Origin: Spirochaetaceae bacterium
Lineage (GTDB): Bacteria; Spirochaetota; Spirochaetia; Treponematales; Breznakiellaceae
NCBI GenBank assembly: GCA_031290405.1
Contig: JAITNO010000097.1
Coordinates: 1 to 20,370 of the forward strand
Length of the DNA: 20,370 nucleotides
Reading direction: 5' to 3'
A program made the position numbers and the translations under genes. Below the pieces are notes generated by a model. It did not search any database. It was not told the origin of the DNA and saw nothing but the letters and a program-made list of their open reading frames with translations. Position 1 is the first letter of the stretch. Every line of letters starts with the position of its first letter. Shown one piece after another: positions 8,177 through 13,884 of the stretch.

Positions 8177-8274
8177 TCCCCCACTCGCCTAGCAACCCAA
8201 AGCTGGAGAGCGCAGCCCACAGACACAAAGGCGTAGCGCCGTAGGCCACTATAAAAACCCCCCCCACTCGCCTA
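8177..8274. repeat. Duplicated 15-bp segment bracketing the gap between two envelope genes
   Basis: CCCCCACTCGCCTAG occurs at about 8177-8191 and again at about 8260-8274. The right copy contains the stop codon of the barrel gene (CTA on this strand). The left copy lies just upstream of the ribosome site of the CsgG-like gene. The 68 bp between them carry no gene. This looks like a duplicated gene end flanking a short insertion. Confidence 0.6.
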
Positions 8275-8913
8275 GAACTTAATGCTGATGCCAGCCGTGA
8301 AAAACCGGTAGAACGGCAGATTATAGGTGTAATTGTAAGGACCATACTCTACCGAAAGCATATAATCGTCAAAGCCAAGCTCGGCAAAGACGCCCACGCT
8401 TGAACTAAAGTAGTAGGCCGCGCCCACGTCAATGCCAAACGCAAAACCGCTGGGAACATACGGGCTGTTTGTAATCGTGCCAACCGCGCCGCCAAGCTTG
8501 CCGACAAGGTACAGATCAAACTTAGGGAACAAGTCAAAGTGGTAGGCCGCCCGAACGAGCAGGGGAATTGCCGCCACGCCTATTGACCCGTTCACATCCT
8601 TAACCGAAGCCTTGTCAAAACCGATCTCCACGCCCAGGGAGAGCGGAATGCTCACGGGGAGCATATAATCAAGGTAGATGTTGCCGCCGACGCCGACGCC
8701 GCCCTCCACACCGGGCTGAGTTGCGTTCTGGCCCCCCTTTGACGTAACCGACGCGCTCATCGTCGACAGCGCAATGCCGCCGCTGATGGTAATCTGCGAC
8801 CCGCCGCCGCCCTGCGAACCCCCGTCATCCTGGTCCTGCGCGCTCACGCCCGCCGTCAACCCCGTAAGAAGCAGCGCCGCGGCAGCCGCCCTCAAAAAAC
8901 CTTTGTTTGTCAT
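8272..8913 (-). CDS. Outer-membrane beta-barrel protein, small porin-like
   Basis: The 213-residue product has a Sec signal peptide (MTNKGFLRAAAAALLLTGL, then AGVSA with cleavage near residue 25). A short Asp/Gly/Gln-rich linker is followed by alternating hydrophobic/polar strands rich in Gly and Tyr: YLDYMLPVSIPLSLGVEIGF, LLVRAAYHFDLFPKFDLYL, GAAYYFSSSVGVFAELGFDD. It ends in Phe (GISIKF), the typical last residue of barrels inserted by BamA. The size fits an eight-strand barrel of the OmpA/OmpW kind, but I cannot assign a family. An AGGAGG ribosome site precedes the ATG. Transcription comes from the divergent promoter region at 8940-9056, and the CsgG-like gene follows. Barrel identity is inferred from composition and pattern. 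Confidence 0.78.
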   Translation of the reverse strand: MTNKGFLRAAAAALLLTGLTAGVSAQDQDDGGSQGGGGSQITISGGIALSTMSASVTSKGGQNATQPGVEGGVGVGGNIYLDYMLPVSIPLSLGVEIGFDKASVKDVNGSIGVAAIPLLVRAAYHFDLFPKFDLYLVGKLGGAVGTITNSPYVPSGFAFGIDVGAAYYFSSSVGVFAELGFDDYMLSVEYGPYNYTYNLPFYRFFTAGISIKF

Positions 8914-8997
8914 TCTTTCCTCCTGACAACTTTAATATTTTTATACCCTTATAGAAGGCGTATAAACAAATTCACCAAAAAGGCGTGTGCGCTTTCT

Positions 8998-9056
8998 AGC
9001 GATTTATCGCTTATAAGTGTATGGCGTAATCACCGCATTGTCAAGTCATTTTGACA
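8998..9056. promoter_or_regulatory. Divergent promoter region with an 18-bp operator-like palindrome
   Basis: TGTCAA (9039-9044) and TTGACA (9051-9056) form a perfect inverted repeat with a 6-bp centre. Each arm is a consensus -35 box. On the minus strand TTGACA is followed after 17 bp by TACACT (9021-9016), a good promoter for the barrel gene with a start near 9009. A second inverted repeat, AGCGAT-TT-ATCGCT (8998-9011), sits at that start. On the plus strand TTGACA with a 17-bp spacer meets only TCTTAA (9074-9079), a weak -10. A further minus-strand candidate, TTGTTT-N18-TATAAA (8969 to 8940), lies nearer the barrel gene. The palindrome beside an XRE gene suggests an autoregulated operator; this is inference. 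Confidence 0.6.
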
Positions 9057-9081
9057 GCGCAATTATGTTATTTTCTTAACC

Positions 9082-9420
9082 GTGTCCAGTTTCACCGAAA
9101 GATTGCGTTCAGAGATAGAATATGCCGGATTGACCCAGAAAGAACTTGCCGACAGGGCCGGAATCAAAAAACGGGCGCTGGATATGTACCTGGGCTACCG
9201 AGAGTGCATGCCCCCTGCCGATATTGCCGTCAAGATCGCCGCCGCGCTCGGCCTTTCCGTCGAATACCTCATCACCGGCAAGAACCGCCCCGACAACGCC
9301 AAAACACTCGACCAGGTAAAATACCGAGAGGTTACCGACTGCCTCCCCCTCCTCTCGGAATCCACATTCAAAGCCCTGCGCGAAATCATCCGCGCCCTAA
9401 CCCGCCCCGCAAAAGACTAA
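9082..9420 (+). CDS. XRE-family helix-turn-helix transcriptional regulator
   Basis: The 112-residue product is a small Cro/CI-type DNA-binding protein. Residues about 5-65 give the five-helix HTH_3 fold: RLRSEIEYAGLTQKELADRA, then IKKRALDMYLGYRECMPPAD, then VKIAAALGLSVEYLITG. The second and third helices form the helix-turn-helix. The C-terminal tail (66-112) is short and charged with no ligand-binding or protease domain. The start is GTG 9082 with no ribosome site before it, and the nearest promoter-like sequence would start transcription at about this point, so a leaderless message is possible. It is divergent from the barrel gene and next to a palindrome that could be its operator. Targets other than this locus are unknown. 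Confidence 0.85.
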   Translation: MSSFTERLRSEIEYAGLTQKELADRAGIKKRALDMYLGYRECMPPADIAVKIAAALGLSVEYLITGKNRPDNAKTLDQVKYREVTDCLPLLSESTFKALREIIRALTRPAKD

Positions 9421-9523
9421 GCCCACGCCCCCCTCCTTTGACGACTACATACGCTAGAGAAAAGTGAAAAAGGAAAAGAAGAAAAAGGCCGTGCGAGATA
9501 ATTGTACGCCCGACCGCCCCGCC

Positions 9524-9628
9524 CCGCTCGTGCGCAAAACTAAGCCGCTCTTGCGCAAAACCGAACCGCTCTTGTGCAAAACTAGACCGCTCTTGCGCAA
9601 AACTAGACTGTTCGTGCGCACGAACGGA
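9524..9628. repeat. 21-bp tandem repeat array 2
   Basis: Five units start at 9524, 9545, 9566, 9587 and 9608. The core is CCGCTCTTGCGCAAAACT, with the 8-bp palindrome TTGCGCAA in two units and variants in two others. The last unit has diverged into the perfect 16-bp palindrome GTTCGTGCGCACGAAC (9610-9625). The array lies in the 331-bp gap (9421-9751) between the convergent XRE and mogA genes. That gap also holds a purine-rich stretch before the array (9462-9488) and G+C-rich inverted repeats after it: GCGCGG (9717-9722) and GCGCGG (9744-9749) can each pair with CCGCGC (9726-9731). No gene is supported there. Confidence 0.9.
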
Positions 9629-9751
9629 TTTTTTTGCGGAGGCTTCCGGCGTTGGGGACGCGCCGAAAAACGCGGGTCAGGCGCGGTTGCGAAAGATTTG
9701 TCCACAGAAAGGCGGTGCGCGGTTGCCGCGCGTGAGTTTTTCAGCGCGGCC

Positions 9752-10273
9752 CTAGGGCAGGGCGCATTCCCCGCCTTCGCCGCAGAGTATTTCCAGTGCG
9801 TGGGGCAATTCGCCGACGATGAACTCCAGATTTTCGCGGACAGCCTTGGGGCTGCCCGGCAGGTTGACGATCAGGGTCTTGCCCCGTATCACGGAAACGG
9901 CGCGGCTCAGCATGGCGCGCTTCGTGATTGCCATGCCGGCCGCCCTCATCGCCTCGGCAATCCCCGGCACGAAGCGCTCGGCAATTTCCGTCGTCGCTTC
10001 CGGCGTCCAGTCCCGCGGCGAAAACCCGGTGCCGCCAGTGGTGAGCACAAGGTCGACGAGCGCGTTGTCGGCAAGACGGCGCATCTCGGCCTTGAGCGCT
10101 TCCTTTTCATCGGGCAACAGACAATAGCTTTGCACGTCGTAGCCTGCGCCGCTCATCATTTCCCGTATCAGCGCGCCGCTCGCATCTTCGCGCTCGCCGC
10201 GCGCCCCCTTGTCGCTGGCGGTGATTATCCCGACTCGGTAGCGCTTGCCGCTTAGCGGCTTTGTGTGTGCCAT
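9752..10273 (-). CDS. mogA: MogA/MoaB-type molybdopterin adenylyltransferase (internal start within the fused frame)
   Basis: MogA adenylylates molybdopterin before metal insertion in molybdenum-cofactor synthesis. The 173 residues from ATG 10273 (MAHTKPL) cover the full MoCF-binding fold: VGIITASDKGARGEREDASG near the N-terminus, the nucleotide loop LTTGGTGFSPRDWTPEA, then a C-terminal NLPGSPKAVRENLEFI. Length fits MoaB/MogA proteins (about 165-195). A strong ribosome site (GAGGAGG) lies 8 bases before this ATG, so MogA can be made separately even though the upstream MNT frame runs into it without a stop. No other cofactor genes are in the window. Its presence implies a molybdenum or tungsten enzyme elsewhere. 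MogA and MoaB cannot be separated with certainty here. Confidence 0.85.
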   Translation of the reverse strand: MAHTKPLSGKRYRVGIITASDKGARGEREDASGALIREMMSGAGYDVQSYCLLPDEKEALKAEMRRLADNALVDLVLTTGGTGFSPRDWTPEATTEIAERFVPGIAEAMRAAGMAITKRAMLSRAVSVIRGKTLIVNLPGSPKAVRENLEFIVGELPHALEILCGEGGECALP

Positions 10274-10618
10274 ACTGTTTTCCTCCTCATGCGTTCTTTC
10301 TTTTCTTTTGTACAGTACGATTCCCTTTGAATCAATATGCGCCTTTAACGCGGCGTTGGTAATTTTTGAATACGCGACAATATCAAAGAAAAACGGCAAA
10401 TACGTATCCTCTTCAATATCAAATTTAATCACGGAGCCTAACGCCGCGTTTGCCTGTGAACCAAACAGGGCAATGTCAACATCCGATGCCGGCTTCCAGG
10501 AACCAATCGCCCGCGAGCCAAAAAGCACTGCCTTTTCCACTTCGGGATAGCGGGCAAGAAAATCTTTTATTTCCGCAATCTGCTCTTCGCTTAATCCGTA
10601 ACGCATTGATCTTCGCAT
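9752..10618 (-). CDS. mntA: MNT-type nucleotidyltransferase antitoxin (MntA-like) read through in frame into MogA
   Basis: The ORF encodes 288 residues starting at ATG 10618, after a good AAGGAG site. Residues 1 to about 105 are a minimal nucleotidyltransferase with the exact motif G34-S35-x10-D46-x-D48 (GSRAIGSWKPASDVDIA) of HEPN-MNT antitoxins, which in studied systems AMPylate and silence the HEPN toxin. The HEPN gene is immediately upstream and overlaps by 28 bases. There is no stop after the MNT domain: the frame continues into a complete MogA domain (from residue 116). A TGA in a neighbouring frame at 10289-10287, next to the mogA ribosome site, is where an unfused MNT gene would end. 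The A-rich tract just before it (AAAAGAAAAGAAAG) is a likely place for an indel. Either a real fusion or a frameshift or sequence error; the MNT identity itself is strong. Confidence 0.8.
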   Translation of the reverse strand: MRRSMRYGLSEEQIAEIKDFLARYPEVEKAVLFGSRAIGSWKPASDVDIALFGSQANAALGSVIKFDIEEDTYLPFFFDIVAYSKITNAALKAHIDSKGIVLYKRKERTHEEENSMAHTKPLSGKRYRVGIITASDKGARGEREDASGALIREMMSGAGYDVQSYCLLPDEKEALKAEMRRLADNALVDLVLTTGGTGFSPRDWTPEATTEIAERFVPGIAEAMRAAGMAITKRAMLSRAVSVIRGKTLIVNLPGSPKAVRENLEFIVGELPHALEILCGEGGECALP

Positions 10619-11022
10619 CGACGCTCCTTAAAAAAGGCGTGCAGTTTTTCGACCAATGGAAAATAGGCGCCGTTAATGAAAGCAACCCCCTCGTCAAGGA
10701 CGCTTTGATTATATGTATGGCTCGCCATGTTCCTTTTTTGAACGGCTTCCATCCATTGTTCGGCATCCTCAATAAGCCCAGCCTGAAACGCCAACCGTAT
10801 AGTCTGCTTGCTTCCGGCAGGCGCGTCGAAGCCTTCGTTTTCCAAATAGTCCTTCATCGTATTCCAGGCCAATTCATAGGTAAACTCAAACGCCTGCACC
10901 AATGCCATTCTAAGAGCCTCATCCGTCCCTTCAAGCGCAAACCGTTCTTTTATGCGGACGAGGGTCGCAAACGCACTGCTAAAATTGTCAAAGCGCTGCT
11001 TCCAGCGTTCCCGGTTATTCAT
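10591..11022 (-). CDS. hepT: HEPN-domain toxin (HepT / HI0074 family)
   Basis: The 143-residue, mostly helical product belongs to the nucleotidyltransferase substrate-binding (HI0074) branch of HEPN proteins. Recognisable blocks are QAFEFTYELAWNTMKDYLE (43-61), IRLAFQAGLIEDAEQWMEAV (75-94), and the active motif R97-N-M-A-S-H102-T-Y104, an exact R-x4-H-x-Y. In studied HepT toxins this motif cuts RNA, and its tyrosine is AMPylated by the MNT partner. All motif residues are intact, so the toxin is predicted functional. The stop lies 28 bases inside the MNT gene, the coupled toxin-first order usual for this system. The ATG at 11022 has only a weak ribosome site. An 82-base gap without a gene separates it from the PIN gene upstream. 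Confidence 0.88.
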   Translation of the reverse strand: MNNRERWKQRFDNFSSAFATLVRIKERFALEGTDEALRMALVQAFEFTYELAWNTMKDYLENEGFDAPAGSKQTIRLAFQAGLIEDAEQWMEAVQKRNMASHTYNQSVLDEGVAFINGAYFPLVEKLHAFFKERRCEDQCVTD

Positions 11023-11104
11023 GGCGCCAGCATTATTGCCGATTGGTTTGTCAGTTTCAAGCTACCCCCCGCGCCCTATCCTCTAGCGACCGCTCGCCTG
11101 GAGC

Positions 11105-11482
11105 TCATATTTCTCTCAAAAAGTCTTCCGGCAAAAGAACCGGTATCCGGGCATTCTTAAAATCCACGACATTTCGGGAAACAATGCAATCCAGCCCATA
11201 TTCCTTCGCGCTGATTTCAACCACCGCATCTTCATAATCGCTTACCGGAGAAAGAATCGCGGAGCGCAACACACGTTCATTCACGGGAATGGCGGTGAAT
11301 ATATCAAGAATTGTGGTGATAGTTTCTTTTACCTTGTCAACATCCTTGATTTCATGGGCGCACAGGTAACCGGCTATTTTCTTGTCGGCGCACAAATCCA
11401 CCACCTCTTTTGCGCTTTCATGGTGATTGCGCCGATTCAGAAAATCAAGGATCACATTAAGGTCAACGAGCGCCGTCTTCAT
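11105..11482 (-). CDS. PIN-domain ribonuclease toxin (VapC-like, PIN_3 type)
   Basis: The 125-residue product has the PIN pattern of acidic residues: D7 in LVDLNVILDFL, E44 in CAHEI, D85 in SDYEDAVVEI and D107 in IVSRNVVDF, ending with PVLLPEDFL as in PIN_3 proteins. These proteins cleave RNA with divalent metal and usually act as toxins. The first motif reads D-L-N instead of the common D-T-N. The region after E44 seems shorter than in typical 135-145-residue relatives, so part of a helix may be missing. There is no obvious ribosome site; the start lies 20 bases inside the upstream ORF (antitoxin candidate), implying coupled translation. Toxin activity is inferred from family and context. 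Confidence 0.82.
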   Translation of the reverse strand: MKTALVDLNVILDFLNRRNHHESAKEVVDLCADKKIAGYLCAHEIKDVDKVKETITTILDIFTAIPVNERVLRSAILSPVSDYEDAVVEISAKEYGLDCIVSRNVVDFKNARIPVLLPEDFLREI

Positions 11483-11684
11483 GGAATTGTCTGCGTAGGT
11501 CTGATTTGTCGGGGATGGGCGTTTCCTTGAACGCGCCGTATAAACGATTTACCCGTAACTTGAGGGAGGGTTGCGCCTGGCACGGCATCCCCGCCTCAAC
11601 AGGTTTATTCAAAAGAATCCCCGCTTGTACCGGCGCGTCTTTTTTAACATGGCCTACGGCCCTTTCGCTCATCGCTTTACTCAT
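11463..11684 (-). CDS. Candidate antitoxin of the PIN toxin
   Basis: A 73-residue ORF starts at ATG 11684, after a good AAGGAG site 7 bases upstream (an in-frame ATG at 11729 has weaker support). It ends 20 bases inside the PIN gene, the overlap typical of antitoxin-toxin pairs. The C-terminal half (LKLRVNRLYGAFKETPIPDK, then SDLRRQFHEDGAR) is basic and charged, suiting a toxin-binding tail. The middle contains an imperfect internal repeat (PVQAGI and PVEAGM) encoded by two 30-bp-spaced DNA repeats, which looks like an inserted element. I do not recognise a known antitoxin DNA-binding fold, so the call rests on size, position, overlap and ribosome site. Confidence 0.5.
   Translation of the reverse strand: MSKAMSERAVGHVKKDAPVQAGILLNKPVEAGMPCQAQPSLKLRVNRLYGAFKETPIPDKSDLRRQFHEDGAR
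11587..11633. repeat. Pair of direct repeats inside the antitoxin candidate
   Basis: ATCCCCGCCTCAACAGG (11587-11603) and ATCCCCGCTTGTACCGG (11617-11633) share 12 of 17 bases and are 30 bp apart, a multiple of three that keeps the minus-strand frame open. They encode the P-V-x-A-G repeats of the small ORF. Confidence 0.6.
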
Positions 11685-11732
11685 ACGGTACTCCTTGCTT
11701 TTAATGCCAACCGACTTCTCTTTTACCATGTC

Positions 11733-12542
11733 TTACGGTTTTCCGCTACCCCCGGGGGCCTCGTTCCCCGACAAGAGCCGCAACGCGTTCTGGCAGAGGA
11801 TCAGCTCCCTGTCGCCGTCGCTCAGGCGCAGTTTCCCGAATGTGGCAAGCTCCTCTTGCGGGTTGAACATCGGGTAGTCCGAGCCGAAGAGGACGCGCCG
11901 TGCGCCGTAGAGGGCGATGAGTTCCTCCATCCGCGTAAGCCCGATAAACTCCGATGCGCTTGACAGGTCCACATAGCAGGACGTATGGCGGAGGCATTCG
12001 AGGGCAAGGTCGAAGAGCAGCCAGCCGCCGAAATGCGCCGCCACAACGGTAAGCTTGGGGAACGCCTCCAGCACGGGGGGGAGGCGCGCGGGATGCGAAT
12101 ACGTCGTGCGGTAATTGCCCATGTGGAACACGACGGGCAGCTTCCCTTCGAGCAGGGCGTAGAGCTTCATCATTCTGTCGTCGTCTATGTTGACGCGCAA
12201 GAACTCTCCGTGGATCTTTATGCCCCGCAGCCCCAGCGCGATAAGCCGGTCGACCTCTTCGCCGGCGTTTGGCATATCGGGGTGGAGGGCCCCAAACCCA
12301 ATCAGCTCGTCGTGCGCCTTGCAGAGGCCCGCGATGTAGTCGTTTATCCGGCGAACCTGTTCCGCGGCCTCTGCCGCGGGCAGCAGGACAAACTTGTCTA
12401 TCCCTGCGCGCTTCCCCACCTCAAGAAGCTCGTCGAGCGTTCCCCGCCCGCGCACGGGCACGCCGTAGTAGTCCCCGATGTTGGCAACGGCCTTGTGCGC
12501 CGCCTTTGGGGGATACACATGAGTGTGAAAGTCGATGATCAC
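11733..12542 (-). CDS. Amidohydrolase-family (amidohydrolase_2) metal-dependent hydrolase
   Basis: The 269-residue product is a TIM-barrel metal-dependent hydrolase or decarboxylase. Metal ligands are visible in order: the N-terminal H6-x-H8 (DFHTH), H140 (VFHMGNY), H170 (VAAHFGG) and D222 (FGSDYP). The LRGIKIHGEF block near 105-114 fits the same family. Members act on small ring or carboxylate substrates, which the sequence does not reveal; it is cytoplasmic with no signal peptide. The start is GTG 12542, overlapping the htrA stop in the 4-base sequence GTGA, so translation is probably coupled to htrA. The antitoxin candidate starts 48 bases downstream. Pairing with an envelope protease is unexplained. 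Confidence 0.85.
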   Translation of the reverse strand: MIIDFHTHVYPPKAAHKAVANIGDYYGVPVRGRGTLDELLEVGKRAGIDKFVLLPAAEAAEQVRRINDYIAGLCKAHDELIGFGALHPDMPNAGEEVDRLIALGLRGIKIHGEFLRVNIDDDRMMKLYALLEGKLPVVFHMGNYRTTYSHPARLPPVLEAFPKLTVVAAHFGGWLLFDLALECLRHTSCYVDLSSASEFIGLTRMEELIALYGARRVLFGSDYPMFNPQEELATFGKLRLSDGDRELILCQNALRLLSGNEAPGGSGKP

Positions 12543-13780
12543 TGGTTGAGCGCGTCCTCGCGGTCCGCCAGCGTAACTTTTAATTGTACCTTCTTGCCGC
12601 CCCGCAGAAGCTCCACGTCAACCACTTCGCCGGGCTTGTTGTCCTCCAGCGCGGAGTAGAGGTCGGCGAGGGTCTCCACCTTGAAGCCGTCCACTGAGGT
12701 GATGATGTCCCCGCCCAGATAGATGACGCCCGAGCCGTAGCGCACGGGGTCGCTGCCCTGCTTTAGCCCGGCCTTTTCCGCAAGCCCGTTCTTCCGCGTC
12801 CGCGACACGAGCATCCCCGCTGACACCGGCAGCTTCGCATACTGCACCAGGCGGGGAAAGAGCTGGACGAGCGTCGCGTCGATCCAGCCCCGCCGCACCT
12901 TGCCGAATTTGATAAGGTCGGCGACGACGCGCTTGGCGGTGTCGATGGGAACGGCGAACCCAATGCCCACGGAGCCGCCGGAAGGAGAATATATCATCGT
13001 GTTGATGCCGATCATCTTGCCGTTTGCGTCGATGAGGGGGCCGCCGGAATTGCCGGGGTTGATGGAGGCGTCCGTCTGAATCATGTCGCGGATGACGTTC
13101 TGCCTGGAGGTTTGAATGGGACGGCCGAGCCCTGACACAATGCCCACCGTCAACGTCCGTTCCAGCGCAAAGGGATTGCCGATGGCGAGCACCTTCTGCC
13201 CCACCTTCAGCGCCCCAGAATCGCCAAAAGGGATGGTCTTCAACGCGGCGCCCTCAGGCGGCTTAAAGCGGATGACGGCAAGATCGTTCTCGCCGTCGCT
13301 GCCGACGACCGTCCCCTCGATCTGGGAGCCGTCGGCAAGGTTGATGTAGACCTTTATTGCCTTTGAAATCACATGATTGTTGGTAAGCACGAGCCCGCTC
13401 GTGTCGATAATCGAGCCGGAGCCTGATTCGCCGTCCTGCGGGACGGGCTCCAAAAACCAATTGAAGGCCTGCGTCTCCGTGGTGATGTTCACGACGGCCT
13501 CGTTCAGTTGGTCGTACACCGCGATGTTCTCCCTTTCGGGCTGCGAAAACGGCAGCAGCTCGGCGGTGTTAAGCCGCAACGTCTGCGTCGACTGCGATTC
13601 GGCAAGCGACAATTCGGCCTCGGCCTCGGCCTCCGCCTCCGCCTGCGCGCCGACCCCCTCTTCGGCGCTTAAGCCTTGGAAGGAGCCGCGCATCAACCCA
13701 AACGCAAGGGCAAGCGCACACACGAACAAGGCGCTCAAAACGCAGAAAAAAACAAGTTGCGAACGACTGTAAAGCTTCAT
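12539..13780 (-). CDS. htrA: HtrA/DegP-type serine protease with one PDZ domain
   Basis: This is an envelope-stress protease that degrades misfolded periplasmic proteins. The 413-residue product has a non-cleaved or poorly cleaved N-terminal membrane segment (about 9-28), then an Ala-Glu run (47-56), then a trypsin-like domain with the triad H136 (LTNNHV), D166 (ENDLAVI) and S245 (NPGNSGGPL). A single PDZ domain follows (about 305-405; GGDIITSVDG, VVDVELLRGGK). Size and one-PDZ layout resemble DegS or short HtrA proteins. The ATG at 13780 has no strong ribosome site. Its promoter must lie in the gap up to the rpoC terminator, which is almost filled by 21-bp repeat array 3. The amidohydrolase follows with overlapping stop and start. 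Catalytic residues are all present. Confidence 0.93.
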   Translation of the reverse strand: MKLYSRSQLVFFCVLSALFVCALALAFGLMRGSFQGLSAEEGVGAQAEAEAEAEAELSLAESQSTQTLRLNTAELLPFSQPERENIAVYDQLNEAVVNITTETQAFNWFLEPVPQDGESGSGSIIDTSGLVLTNNHVISKAIKVYINLADGSQIEGTVVGSDGENDLAVIRFKPPEGAALKTIPFGDSGALKVGQKVLAIGNPFALERTLTVGIVSGLGRPIQTSRQNVIRDMIQTDASINPGNSGGPLIDANGKMIGINTMIYSPSGGSVGIGFAVPIDTAKRVVADLIKFGKVRRGWIDATLVQLFPRLVQYAKLPVSAGMLVSRTRKNGLAEKAGLKQGSDPVRYGSGVIYLGGDIITSVDGFKVETLADLYSALEDNKPGEVVDVELLRGGKKVQLKVTLADREDALNQ

Positions 13781-13884
13781 GGGTACCGATGGTAACCTGA
13801 ATCCGCCCCCTTCGACAAGGGCGCCTCAGGACGCCGCGGAGCGCCGGCCTCCGTCCCCTCGCGGGAGCCCCACGCAACTCTCGC

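Noticed and set aside
9698..9706. DnaA box (TTGTCCACA)
   Set aside because: A single site with one mismatch to the consensus, with no cluster, A+T-rich region or dnaA/dnaN gene nearby.
11749..11758. Palindrome CCCCCGGGGG
   Set aside because: It encodes the Pro-Gly-Gly end of the amidohydrolase; there is no sign of a regulatory or insertion role.
13620..13650. Short hexanucleotide repeat GCCTCG/GCCTCC
   Set aside because: It encodes the Ala-Glu linker of HtrA (residues 47-56) in frame; it is ordinary low-complexity linker sequence unrelated to the 21-bp arrays.
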